DNA of 64,000 nucleotides from Candidatus Peregrinibacteria bacterium CG1_02_54_53. GTDB taxonomy: Bacteria; Patescibacteriota; Gracilibacteria; Peribacterales; Peribacteraceae. This document shows positions 50,656 through 58,605 of the stretch, in pieces (the first letter of the stretch is position 1; every line of letters begins with the position of its first letter). The stretch covers positions 20,942 through 84,941 of the forward strand of contig MNWP01000006.1 in assembly GCA_001872575.1 (NCBI GenBank). The letters run 5' to 3'. A model generated the notes under the pieces. It had not been told where the DNA came from, did no database searches, and worked only from the letters and a program-made list of their open reading frames with translations. Made by a program: the position numbers and the translations under genes.

Positions 50656-52908
50656 ATGACTGATCTCCCCGCCAGTATCGAGGCGTATCTTACGGATGCG
50701 GGCTTCTCTGCCACCGAGATCCTGGTGCTCAAGAAACTTCTTGAGGGCGAGGCGCTTACATTGCGTGAACTTGCTGCGAAAACAGGTAAATCGACCGGGG
50801 TATTAGATCTTGCAGTGAAGAAACTGCTGCAGCGTCGCATCATCAGTCGCGAGATGGTGAATGACACACCCAAGGTATTGCTCAAGTCGCTCAACGCCGT
50901 TATGCAGTGGATGCAGGATGATACGGAACAGAAACTTAAAGCCATGAAGAGTCGCGCACAAGACTTCGAGTCGTTCATCAATTCTCTCGAGCGGGAGAGT
51001 AGGCGGCCCGGGATGGAACACTTCGAAGGGGAAGAGGGTATCAAGAAGGCGTATCTTAAACTTCTTGATCTTGGCGCGAAGGAGTTTCTGCACTACCGGC
51101 CCATAACAACAAAGGAGGAGGAGGACCCGCTTCGTGATTTTCGTGTGCAGTATTTTCGTGCGCGGTACAAGCGCGGCATCTTTTCCAGAGTGTTGGCGCC
51201 TGAACATTCTCTCGGTCGCAGATTTCAATCGCGAGATCCCTTCGAGTATCGCGAGACGCAGCTGGTGCCCGATGCCGTGTTTCCCATCACGTTCGAGAAG
51301 ATCATCGCCGGCGAGACGGTGGCCTGCTTTAACCATGCGGAACAGCGCGCATGCATTCTTAAATATCCTGAGTTGGCGCAATGTGAGCGAACCGTATTCG
51401 AGCTTCTGTGGCGCCGCGCCAAAGAACCGGCAAGTCAGCCGCAGACGGTAGCGGTGGCTCTTTCGCAAACACCAGAGTCCTTCATCCCTTTGAGCACGCG
51501 ATCGCTCTCAAGCCTGCGGGAGTTCTTTTTGAGTAAGAAGAGTGTGGTGATCTTTCTGATGGGTGCGGTGCTGGCTGCAGGGGTCACGTACGGGCTGTGG
51601 AGGCATACGTACAATCTGAATCGGGAACGAGTTAAGGAGCGGGCCATGGCCATCGCCGCGACGGCTGCCATGGAGTTTGACGTGCGGGATATCGATCAGC
51701 TTCGTACGAAGGAGGATGTAAAGAAGCCGGAATTCATGAAGCTCGTGACGCACCTGCGCGAGATCAAGACGCGCAATGAGAACATCCGATTCGTCTACAT
51801 CGATCGTCCGGCAGAGGCGGAGGGTGCGTCGTGGGAGGTAGTGGCGGATGCCGATTACGGCACGCCGGATGATGATCTGAACGGGGACGGCATCATCGAG
51901 GATTTCGAACAGCTCACCATGCCCGGACAGGTGTATCCGCACGTGGATCCGTTATTTCAAGAGAGGTTACAAAAACCGGCGGCAGATTTTCTCAGTGATG
52001 AATGGGGAGAGTATTGCGATGCATCTGCCCCTATTTTTGATGCTCAGGGCCATGCGGTGGCGGTGCTTTTCGTTGATATCGATCTGCAGCAGGTCCGTGA
52101 TCTTACTTCACAGTCGTTCAAGGTGGTGTATGCCTTCCTTGGCTTATTTCTCCTCTTTGTCTTCATCCGTCTCGCGGCCTTCAATCGGCCGCTTTTCTTT
52201 GAGTTGCTGAAAATTTTTCGGTCCAAGACGGTGCTTTCGGTGCTGGGGCTGTGTGCCGTTATCGCCCTTGGAGTGACGTATGGGATGTATCGGTACACTT
52301 TAGGTTTGATGAAAGAGCAGGTGGGACAGCGGTTGATGGCAATTGCCACAACGGCAGCTGTAGAGATTGATGCGAAAGATCTGGAGCCCCTTCGATTCGC
52401 GCGTGATATGGAGAGATTGGAATACCAGAGGGTATTTAAGAAACTTAATGAGATTCGGGATAGAAACCCCGATAGTCACATTATGTATGCCTATATTTTC
52501 CGGCCAACATCTGATCCCACTCTCTGGGAATTTGTAGCAGATGCAGATTCGAATTATGACATCCCACTCCTGTCGGGGGATCATAATGGCGACGGAGTGA
52601 TGGATGAGGGGGACGAGAATATTTGGCCTGGAGTGATCTATTATGCAGGAGGGCAAAAATTCGTTACTGAGGGCCTAAAGAAGCCCATGGTCGAAGACTT
52701 TGCCAGTGATCAATGGGGAACGTTTTTGACAGGAGATGCCCCAATTCGTGATGAAAATGGAGATGCAGTTGCCATCCTAGGGTTGGACATGAATGTTACT
52801 GATTTATATCGTGAGGTGAAAAGTAAATATGATCCATACATGTGGTTCTTTTCGGTCTTCGGAGTTCTGATGATTGTGGGAGTGGGTTTTTCTTTTAGGA
52901 AACGGTGA
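50656..52908 (+). CDS. TrmB-type HTH regulator fused to two membrane sensor modules
   Basis: 750 residues. Residues 10-75 are a TrmB-like winged helix (ATEILVLKKLLEGEALTLRE, TGKSTGVLDLAVKKLLQRRI) and 125-256 a TrmB-type C-terminal domain ending ERTVFELLWRRAK. Then two copies of one unit follow: helix, extracytoplasmic domain, helix. Copy 1 spans about 296-505 and copy 2 about 525-743. Both have TAA(M/V)E(F/I)D, Y-I-x-R-P, VADAD, an Asp/Gly-rich loop (DLNGDGIIED; DHNGDGVMDE), a D-x-W-G step and API-x-D. The protein would put a DNA-binding head at the membrane, moved by outside signals. The 3' third (from about 52330) is AT-rich, unlike the first two thirds. Confidence 0.82.
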   Translation: MTDLPASIEAYLTDAGFSATEILVLKKLLEGEALTLRELAAKTGKSTGVLDLAVKKLLQRRIISREMVNDTPKVLLKSLNAVMQWMQDDTEQKLKAMKSRAQDFESFINSLERESRRPGMEHFEGEEGIKKAYLKLLDLGAKEFLHYRPITTKEEEDPLRDFRVQYFRARYKRGIFSRVLAPEHSLGRRFQSRDPFEYRETQLVPDAVFPITFEKIIAGETVACFNHAEQRACILKYPELAQCERTVFELLWRRAKEPASQPQTVAVALSQTPESFIPLSTRSLSSLREFFLSKKSVVIFLMGAVLAAGVTYGLWRHTYNLNRERVKERAMAIAATAAMEFDVRDIDQLRTKEDVKKPEFMKLVTHLREIKTRNENIRFVYIDRPAEAEGASWEVVADADYGTPDDDLNGDGIIEDFEQLTMPGQVYPHVDPLFQERLQKPAADFLSDEWGEYCDASAPIFDAQGHAVAVLFVDIDLQQVRDLTSQSFKVVYAFLGLFLLFVFIRLAAFNRPLFFELLKIFRSKTVLSVLGLCAVIALGVTYGMYRYTLGLMKEQVGQRLMAIATTAAVEIDAKDLEPLRFARDMERLEYQRVFKKLNEIRDRNPDSHIMYAYIFRPTSDPTLWEFVADADSNYDIPLLSGDHNGDGVMDEGDENIWPGVIYYAGGQKFVTEGLKKPMVEDFASDQWGTFLTGDAPIRDENGDAVAILGLDMNVTDLYREVKSKYDPYMWFFSVFGVLMIVGVGFSFRKR

Positions 52909-52917
52909 GAGAAGATT

Positions 52918-53019
52918 GTGTTGTATTGGTGGCTTGAAGGAGTTTTTGTAGTACTTATCATAATATTGATTCTTTTTCAGGTTCTGCTATTCCGTAGAAA
53001 AGTATCCGTGAGGCAGTAA
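52918..53019 (+). CDS. 33-residue single-pass membrane protein
   Basis: Hand translation from a GTG 9 nt after the TrmB-sensor stop gives MLYWWLEGVFVVLIIILILF, then QVLLFRRKVSVRQ: one strong hydrophobic helix and a positive tail, so the C-terminus would face the cytoplasm. The stop abuts the stop of the opposite-strand decarboxylase gene with no free base. Frame length alone is weak support, but position and composition favour a real gene, perhaps a partner of the sensor. Confidence 0.45.
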   Translation: MLYWWLEGVFVVLIIILILFQVLLFRRKVSVRQ

Positions 53020-53412
53020 CTAGCCCCTCTTAATTTTCGTCACTCGAAGTTTTTTCGAGCCAAATACCTTTGCGAGATATTTAAATCCGATAGTGTGTCG
53101 CATTTTTCCACAAGAAAACAAATCGACGGCTGCGTATTGATATTCAGGCCATGTATGAATGGCGAAGTGGGACTCTTTGATGACAACCACGCCTGAAAGG
53201 CCATACGGATTAAATTTATGGAACAGTGATTGCACCACATGAGCACCCATCAGTTGAGCTGCTTTTTGCATGTGAATCTGCAATGATTTCAGGTTGTCAG
53301 GGAGTGTCGAGCAATTCGCGAACTCCCCCAGTATCAGATATCCCGGACGGTGCTCCAACGGGCGAAGGGTCGTTCCTTTTGGCCGTTTACTTGCGGAGCG
53401 CTTCTTATGCAC
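53020..53412 (-). CDS. speH: S-adenosylmethionine decarboxylase proenzyme
   Basis: 130 residues from a [23 protein letters not shown] carries the self-cleavage site: the bond between E80 and S81 breaks, S81 becomes the pyruvoyl cofactor and H82 follows. VDLFSCGKM has the catalytic Cys. This is the bacterial/archaeal class 1b (SpeH) size. It removes CO2 from S-adenosylmethionine, giving the aminopropyl donor for spermidine synthase (encoded at 54669). The Lys-rich start and end are ordinary. It has a good promoter with a 17-nt spacer, divergent from and overlapping that of the MTA nucleosidase gene. Confidence 0.93.
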   Translation of the reverse strand: MHKKRSASKRPKGTTLRPLEHRPGYLILGEFANCSTLPDNLKSLQIHMQKAAQLMGAHVVQSLFHKFNPYGLSGVVVIKESHFAIHTWPEYQYAAVDLFSCGKMRHTIGFKYLAKVFGSKKLRVTKIKRG

Positions 53413-53420
53413 TAAAGTTA

Positions 53421-53449
53421 AGAATACATTTCAAATTCACCATTGTAAA
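53421..53449 (-). promoter_or_regulatory. Promoter of speH
   Basis: Minus strand TTTACA, 17 nt, TATTCT, 8 nt before the GTG at 53412. It overlaps the divergent promoter of the nucleosidase gene, so the two may exclude each other. Confidence 0.6.
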
Positions 53450-53457
53450 GTTACATT
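53430..53457 (+). promoter_or_regulatory. Promoter of the MTA/SAH nucleosidase gene
   Basis: Plus strand TTCAAA, 16 nt, TACATT, 6 nt before the GTG at 53464. Overlaps the speH promoter. Confidence 0.45.
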
Positions 53458-53463
53458 ATTACC

Positions 53464-54150
53464 GTGATTGCAATTATTGCACCCATGCAGGAAGAACTGG
53501 AGGAGTATCTCAAGAATATTCCGCATCTTGTTCATAGTGATCTTCTGAATACTATTTCGTATAAAGGGGAATGGAAGGGCAGGCCTTTGATCGTTGTGAA
53601 GTCCGGTGTTGGCAAAGTCAATGCCGCAATGGCAACCCAATATTTAATCAGCCATTTTCCTCTCAGTGCGGTGATCAGTCAGGGGGTGGCCGGTGCGGTG
53701 CATCCGGCGTTGAATATCGGGGATATTGTCCTTGGAGAGAGTCACGTGCAACACGATCTTAATGTGACTGCTCTTGGATTTCGCAAAGGAGAGATACCTT
53801 ACTCTGCAGTGCATGATTTTCCGGGGGACCCCGTTCTGCTCGAAAAAGCGAAAAAGGCGTGTGAGAAATTGGGTTTTTCATACATGGCTGGCCGGATTAT
53901 TTCCGGCGATCAATTTATTTCTGACTCCGAGACTATCCGGCAACTGAGCCGGGAATTTTCCGCTCATGCGGTGGATATGGAAATGGCAGCCATTGCGCAG
54001 GTTTGCCATATCAATCGGATGCCATTTTTGAGTGCAAAGGCTATTTCTGATCGCGCGGACCGGATGGCTCATACAGATTTTCCTAAATTTTTGCAAAGCT
54101 CAGCAAAAAAATCATTTCAGCTCGTAGAAGAGCTGCTATCTAGTTTATGA
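53464..54150 (+). CDS. mtnN: 5'-methylthioadenosine/S-adenosylhomocysteine nucleosidase
   Basis: 228 residues from a GTG. IAIIAPMQEELEEYL opens with the catalytic-Glu helix, KSGVGKVNAAMATQYLI forms the phosphate-site-like loop, AHAVDMEMAAIAQVC holds the ribose-binding Glu, and SAKAISDRAD the catalytic Asp. It cleaves the glycosidic bond of MTA and SAH, freeing adenine. MTA is the by-product of spermidine synthase and inhibits it, so this gene fits the cluster. Its 3' end overlaps the convergent apt gene by 11 nt, and apt would recycle the adenine. Confidence 0.93.
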   Translation: MIAIIAPMQEELEEYLKNIPHLVHSDLLNTISYKGEWKGRPLIVVKSGVGKVNAAMATQYLISHFPLSAVISQGVAGAVHPALNIGDIVLGESHVQHDLNVTALGFRKGEIPYSAVHDFPGDPVLLEKAKKACEKLGFSYMAGRIISGDQFISDSETIRQLSREFSAHAVDMEMAAIAQVCHINRMPFLSAKAISDRADRMAHTDFPKFLQSSAKKSFQLVEELLSSL

Positions 54151-54685
54151 GATCACCCTCGTTGAATTGTACCAATGAGAAAATATCGTAGTTCTTGAGA
54201 TTTGATCTCCCCGGGAGGTAGAGCAATTCCGCAAGAAAGGACATCGACACGATTTTTCCTCCCTGTTTCTCCACCAGCTGGGCACATGCCTTGGCAGTTC
54301 CACCTGTTGCCAGTATATCGTCGACAAAGAGCACTTGATCACCCGGGCTGATTGCATCCCGGTGCATTTCAATTGAATCCGTTCCATATTCCAGAGCATA
54401 TGTTTGCTTTACTACTTCATAAGGTAATTTGCCCGGTTTTCGAATGGGAACAAAACCAACACCCAATTCTTTTGCAAGTGCGCATCCAAACATGAATCCG
54501 CGTGATTCCGGAGCCACCACCTTGTCGATTTTCAGTCCACTCGTAATGTAATGTAACTTTGTTTTGTCGAAGATTGATGCCAGTGTTTTATGATCGAGTA
54601 AGAGCGGTGTGACATCCCAAAATGTAATGCCTTCTTTTGGAAAGTTTTGAATTTTCCTAAAATGCGATTTAAGTATATTTCCCAT
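54140..54685 (-). CDS. apt: Adenine phosphoribosyltransferase
   Basis: 181 residues from the ATG at 54685 (MGNILKSHFRKIQNFPKEGI), overlapping speE by 17 nt; longer starts to 54781 lie inside speE. FPKEGITFWDVTPLL and APESRGFMFGCALAKELGVG are family regions, and QVLFVDDILATGGTAKACA is the PRPP motif. It turns adenine and PRPP into AMP. Together with the nucleosidase it salvages the adenine released from MTA. It is co-transcribed with speE. Confidence 0.94.
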   Translation of the reverse strand: MGNILKSHFRKIQNFPKEGITFWDVTPLLLDHKTLASIFDKTKLHYITSGLKIDKVVAPESRGFMFGCALAKELGVGFVPIRKPGKLPYEVVKQTYALEYGTDSIEMHRDAISPGDQVLFVDDILATGGTAKACAQLVEKQGGKIVSMSFLAELLYLPGRSNLKNYDIFSLVQFNEGDLIN

Positions 54686-55514
54686 ATAATTGATTGTGGA
54701 GAAATTCAGGTAGTTGGAAACAGGCAGTATGAATTTTTGCATTGTAATATTTACATGTAATTTCTTTCGATGGACCACCACGTTGTCGTTTCTTCAGTGA
54801 TATTGCTTCAGAGGAAGCTAGTGCAAACGACCAGCATCCAGACTGATACATAGGAACATAAGCAAGATAGTGGTGAACATGGTTAAATGTCGATTTCAAT
54901 GCTTTATCGATCTTATTAACAATCCCCTTTTCACAGAAAGGCGTTGACCCAATTGTACAAAAAATGCCATCCTGCTTTAGGCATTTTTTTGCTAGATCGT
55001 AAAATTCTCCAGTAAATAGGGCAGCAGCTGGACCTGTTGGATCGGTTGAGTCATTGATGATTACGTCATAAACATGTTTGTCGGATTTTCTGAGGAAATC
55101 CAATCCATCTTGAAAATAAACTCGTACGCGTCGATTTTCAAATGATCTTTTTGCGAAAGGAAAGAAATGCTTCGAGATTTCGATGACATCTTTGTCAAAT
55201 TCGCATAAACTTATTTGATTCACCATTCGATGCTTTAAGCCTTCCCTAACACTGCCGCCATCTCCCCCTCCAATTATTAATAAATTGCGGGGTTTTCTAT
55301 GAGAAAAAAGTGGTATGTGTACAAGCATTTCATGATATGGAAATTCAAATCGTTCTGAGAGCATCAATAAGCCGTCAATAACCAACAATTTCCCGTTCTC
55401 TTTTGAATCAAAGACTTCGATTGTTTGGGATTTGCTGGTCTTTTTGAAAATTCTTCTGGCTTCATAGCAGTATTTTGTCCCGGGAGATTGCTTTTCGCAG
55501 TACCAGCTTTTCAT
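54669..55514 (-). CDS. speE: Spermidine synthase (polyamine aminopropyltransferase)
   Basis: 281 residues. SQTIEVFDSKENGKLLVIDG is the N-terminal beta domain and FPYHEMLVHIPLFSH the start of the Rossmann domain. IIGGGDGGSVREGLKH binds the decarboxylated AdoMet. CEFDKDVIEISKHFFPF and NDSTDPTGPAAALFTGEFYD hold the catalytic Asp and the gatekeeper loop. It moves an aminopropyl group to putrescine or a similar amine and releases MTA. No ornithine or arginine decarboxylase is present, so the acceptor must come from elsewhere. It is co-operonic with apt. A -10 TATTCT lies 7 nt before the ATG. Confidence 0.92.
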   Translation of the reverse strand: MKSWYCEKQSPGTKYCYEARRIFKKTSKSQTIEVFDSKENGKLLVIDGLLMLSERFEFPYHEMLVHIPLFSHRKPRNLLIIGGGDGGSVREGLKHRMVNQISLCEFDKDVIEISKHFFPFAKRSFENRRVRVYFQDGLDFLRKSDKHVYDVIINDSTDPTGPAAALFTGEFYDLAKKCLKQDGIFCTIGSTPFCEKGIVNKIDKALKSTFNHVHHYLAYVPMYQSGCWSFALASSEAISLKKRQRGGPSKEITCKYYNAKIHTACFQLPEFLHNQLYGKYT

Positions 55515-55515
55515 C

Positions 55516-55544
55516 TTGGCAAGAATACCCTATTGGGTTATACT
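55516..55544 (+). promoter_or_regulatory. Promoter of the gene at 55554
   Basis: TTGGCA, 17 nt, TATACT (five of six in each box), ending 9 nt before the ATG. It overlaps the divergent speE promoter. Confidence 0.62.
55522..55527 (-). promoter_or_regulatory. -10 box of the speE-apt operon
   Basis: TATTCT on the minus strand, 7 nt before the ATG at 55514. The -35 is weak. Confidence 0.45.
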
Positions 55545-55553
55545 TTTGGAGGT

Positions 55554-55991
55554 ATGTTTTTGAAAAGCACGATCTGGAGTCTTATCTTATCTTTTGCACT
55601 AATTTTAGTGGCCGCTGTGGGAGTGGTAGCATTTAGATGGAAAGTTAATTCAGATCAGGTCTTGGCCTATAAAGAGCAACGTGATTTCGACCGCTTAACC
55701 CATGTGAATACGCTTGCTAGTGCTGTGCGGGAGTATATGACTGAGTATAATGGAAAACAGCCAGGCTTGATTAGTAATGAACCAAAGTACATTTGCCGCT
55801 CCGATTTATTTGATAATTGTGAAGATTTGGTTGACCTGCGGCCACTCCTAAGTTCATTTATTATTGCGATTCCTTCTGATCCGACCGCAGAAGTTGGCCC
55901 GAATACACATTATTTAATAGAAATTGAGGATGGGAAGGTGGTGGTTTCTGCACCAGAAGCTGAAACCGAAGAAATTCTTGCGACTAGGTGA
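55554..55991 (+). CDS. Single-pass exported protein, pseudopilin-like size
   Basis: 145 residues from the ATG at 55554. A strong N-terminal helix (TIWSLILSFALILVAAVGVV) is followed by an amphipathic stretch with RDFDRLTHVNTLASAVREYM and a small outer domain with two Cys (YICRSDLFDNCEDL) and IAIPSDPTAEVGPNTHYLIE. The long helix then small domain, and the DPT motif, are like type II secretion/pilus pseudopilins, but there is no prepilin cleavage site. It lies between speE and the sensor kinase and may belong with the latter; the 30-nt gap and the kinase's own promoter leave that open. Confidence 0.58.
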   Translation: MFLKSTIWSLILSFALILVAAVGVVAFRWKVNSDQVLAYKEQRDFDRLTHVNTLASAVREYMTEYNGKQPGLISNEPKYICRSDLFDNCEDLVDLRPLLSSFIIAIPSDPTAEVGPNTHYLIEIEDGKVVVSAPEAETEEILATR

Positions 55992-56004
55992 GAGAGTGTG
56001 TTTG

Positions 56005-56013
56005 TGGTATAAT
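56005..56013 (+). promoter_or_regulatory. Extended -10 promoter of the histidine kinase gene
   Basis: TGGTATAAT, a perfect extended -10, 8 nt before the GTG at 56022. No clear -35, as is normal for this class. Confidence 0.6.
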
Positions 56014-56021
56014 TCTATGTT

Positions 56022-57491
56022 GTGAGACAAATAATAAAAAGCATTGTTGGGTGGGCAAACGAGTTTGGGAAAAGCTACCTTCTACTTGGGCTAAGTGCTG
56101 CATTCGCATGCGGTATTGGTTACGCCCTTTTTGCATATACACAAAATATTCTACTCGAACGACTTCGCGAAAAACTAATTACTATAAGTACTACAGCCTC
56201 TTTGCTCTTTGATGAACAAGAAATAAGCGAATTGATCGAGGAAGGGGAAAAGAGTGTGAACACAGATCTGTATCGTAAAGCGGTCTTGAACTTGAGAAGG
56301 ATCAAAAGACGTAATCCAGATATTAGATATGCTTACATATTTGCAAAAACTAAAAGGCCGGAATCAGTTTCTTTTGTGGCAGATGCGGACATGATTGCGC
56401 TCCGATCTAATCTTAATTACACGGGGGATGAAATAGACGAAGGTGATTGGGTAGGGTCTCAATACGATACAGATGAATCGTCCGCATTAAATGAGGGCTT
56501 TGCTTTCAAAGAGGCAACAACAGATCAAGATTTCTCTGATACATCGGAGGATTGGGGAACCGTATATTCGAGTTATGCACCTATCCGTAACCATCCGAAG
56601 GCAGTTTCAGATGCTGTTTTAGGTGTGGATGTCGATGTGACTTCTTACCTGAGTTTTGTAAATGCAACCCTGATTCCATTTGTAGTGGCTGTCGTTTTTC
56701 TTCTGTTGTTATTGGCTCTGCTCACACTATCTTTGGTTCGAATGTGGGGTTCAAAAGTCGACCTTCTCAAAGACCTCGATCGCCAGAAAGACGAACTCAT
56801 CAGTATCGTCAGCCATCAACTTGCAACACCGGTAACCTCAGTAAAGTGGTACATCGAGATGCTGCTGGACGGAGATTCCGGAGAGCTCACCGAGGAGCAG
56901 AAGAAGCAGCTCATGACCATGCAGGGAGTGACGGCTGACCTTGTAGACCTCGTGGGCATGATCTTGGATGTCTCGCGCATTCAGTTGGGTCGTATGAAGG
57001 TGGATCGTGGCGACCTTGATCTTGGCACTTTCTTCACTGAAGTGTTGGCGGTGATCGAGCCCAAGGCCACAGTCAAGAAGCAGCAGTTCATCAAGTCGTT
57101 GCCCAAGACTTTGCCCACAGCTTCTCTCGATAAGCGCCTGATGCGTATGACACTCGAAAACCTGCTCAGTAACGCCGTCAAATACACACCGGAGGGCGGC
57201 CAAGTGGAGCTGAATGTTTCGTTCACAGACCACACACTGTGCTACGAGGTGAAAGACACGGGTTGCGGAATCCCCAAGGAGGATCAGGAAAAGATCTTCG
57301 GCAAGCTCTTCAGGGCCACCAACGTGCGCAATACGGAAGGCAACGGTCTTGGACTCTTCGCCGCCAAGGGTGCCGCCGAGGCACAGGGTGGCAAGGTGTG
57401 GTTCACAAGTGAGTCGGGCAAGGGCACCACGTTCTACGTGGAGGTGCCACTCACAGAGGCGAAAGGGGCTGAAAAAAGTGAGGCACAATAA
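56022..57491 (+). CDS. Sensor histidine kinase sharing the TrmB-protein sensor module
   Basis: 489 residues from a GTG. Helix 1 is about 19-36, and the outer domain 40-215 has RRIKRRNPDIRYAYIFA, then FVADAD (118-123), EDWGTVYSSYAPIRN and VLGVDVDVTSYL, the same unit found twice in the 50656 protein. Helix 2 is about 217-238. There is no HAMP. The DHp domain carries the phospho-acceptor H265 in SIVSHQLATPVTSVKW, and the ATP domain NLLSNAVKYTPEGG, DTGCGIP and EGNGLGLFAAKGA. No response regulator is adjacent, so its partner is elsewhere. The first half is AT-rich and the part after about base 56750 is GC-rich like the neighbours. Confidence 0.9.
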   Translation: MRQIIKSIVGWANEFGKSYLLLGLSAAFACGIGYALFAYTQNILLERLREKLITISTTASLLFDEQEISELIEEGEKSVNTDLYRKAVLNLRRIKRRNPDIRYAYIFAKTKRPESVSFVADADMIALRSNLNYTGDEIDEGDWVGSQYDTDESSALNEGFAFKEATTDQDFSDTSEDWGTVYSSYAPIRNHPKAVSDAVLGVDVDVTSYLSFVNATLIPFVVAVVFLLLLLALLTLSLVRMWGSKVDLLKDLDRQKDELISIVSHQLATPVTSVKWYIEMLLDGDSGELTEEQKKQLMTMQGVTADLVDLVGMILDVSRIQLGRMKVDRGDLDLGTFFTEVLAVIEPKATVKKQQFIKSLPKTLPTASLDKRLMRMTLENLLSNAVKYTPEGGQVELNVSFTDHTLCYEVKDTGCGIPKEDQEKIFGKLFRATNVRNTEGNGLGLFAAKGAAEAQGGKVWFTSESGKGTTFYVEVPLTEAKGAEKSEAQ

Positions 57492-57492
57492 T

Positions 57493-57576
57493 TGTCATCC
57501 TGAGCTCTGTCGAAGGATGAGAATTTGAGGTGGGCTATGTACAGGGTGTCATGGTTCGACAGAGCTCACCATGACA
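57493..57576. terminator. Inverted repeat acting as bidirectional terminator (probable)
   Basis: 57493-57520 begins TGTCATCCTGAGCTCTGTCG and pairs with 57549-57576 (CGACAGAGCTCACCATGACA) over about 28 bp with few mismatches. It lies between two convergent genes and belongs to the same repeat type as 49939-50145. Confidence 0.55.
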
Positions 57577-57587
57577 TGTAGTTTCGC

Positions 57588-58595
57588 TTAGGCCCGTGAT
57601 TCCATCGCGAAAGCTTTTTCGATCACTTCGGTCAGGTCCACCTCTTCCATGCGCAGTTCCTCAATGGGGAAGCTTTTGAGTATCCACTGGGTGGCGGCCG
57701 AAAGATCCTTTCGCGGTACCGCGATGCGGTAGGTGAGGGGATCGATCTGCTCCAAGTGCCGGTTTTTAACCATCTCGGCGATTTGCGCGGTCTGATCTGT
57801 TTTCAGCCGCTCGCGCTGAAAGCGGATGATGCCGCTGCGCTCCGGTTCCAGGCGATTGACCAGCGACTCGAACGCGCCGTCGAAGACCTTTTTACCCTGA
57901 TTGAGAATGATCACGTTTTCGCACAGGTTGGCAATGTCGTGCACGTAGTGGGAGGTGAGGATCACCGTCATTTTCTCTTTTACCTGATAAGTGTCGAGAA
58001 ATTCCCACAGGTGCACCTGCGAGATCACGTCGAGGCCGATGGTTGGCTCGTCCAAGAAGAGCACCTTAGGCTTGTGCAGGAGCGAGGCGATGAGTTCGCA
58101 CTTCATGCGCTCTCCCATCGAGAGTTGCCGCACGGGGGTGCCGAGAATGTGCCCTACCCGAAGGAGCTCTGTCATGGTGCCCAATGTGTCATTCCACTGA
58201 TTGCGCGGAATCTCGTAGAGATCCCTGTGGAGCACAAAGGTATCGGTGGGTGGCAAATCCCAGATGAGTTGTGTTTTCTGACCCATCACGAAGCCGATCT
58301 GCTTCTTAAATGCTCGCTTGCGATCAGAAGGGTTGAAACCAAGAACAGTGCAGGAGCCGGATGTGGGCGTGAGGATGCCCGAGAGCATCTTGAGCGTGGT
58401 CGTCTTGCCGGCGCCGTTGGGGCCCAAAAATCCCACAAAACTGCCTTGGGGGATCGTGAAGCTCACATCATCTACGGCGTCCACATCGTTCCATTCGCGC
58501 CACACAACGCTCTTGAGGGTTGGGAGCAATCCCGGCTTCTTTTCGTAGTGCCGGAACGTGCGTTTCAAATCTTTGACGACGATGGCATCGGTCAT
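57588..58595 (-). CDS. ABC-2 exporter ATP-binding subunit
   Basis: 335 residues from the ATG at 58595; the longer frame to 58661 overlaps the permease gene. GPNGAGKTTTLKMLSGI is Walker A (58-65), LSMGERMKCELIASLLHKPK the signature, VLFLDEPTIGLD Walker B, and LTSHYVHDIANLC the His switch. The Gln-loop region reads GFVMGQKTQLIWDLPPTDTF, typical of ABC-2 exporters with PF06182-type permeases. A C-terminal 90-residue regulatory domain follows. With the next two genes it makes a three-subunit exporter in the inner membrane; the cargo is unknown. Confidence 0.92.
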   Translation of the reverse strand: MTDAIVVKDLKRTFRHYEKKPGLLPTLKSVVWREWNDVDAVDDVSFTIPQGSFVGFLGPNGAGKTTTLKMLSGILTPTSGSCTVLGFNPSDRKRAFKKQIGFVMGQKTQLIWDLPPTDTFVLHRDLYEIPRNQWNDTLGTMTELLRVGHILGTPVRQLSMGERMKCELIASLLHKPKVLFLDEPTIGLDVISQVHLWEFLDTYQVKEKMTVILTSHYVHDIANLCENVIILNQGKKVFDGAFESLVNRLEPERSGIIRFQRERLKTDQTAQIAEMVKNRHLEQIDPLTYRIAVPRKDLSAATQWILKSFPIEELRMEEVDLTEVIEKAFAMESRA

Positions 58596-58605
58596 GATGA
58601 GGTTT

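Noticed and set aside
55554-55991. Type IV pilin or pseudopilin
   Set aside because: The helix and size fit, but there is no prepilin peptidase site (Gly before a Phe/Glu start), so I did not name it so.
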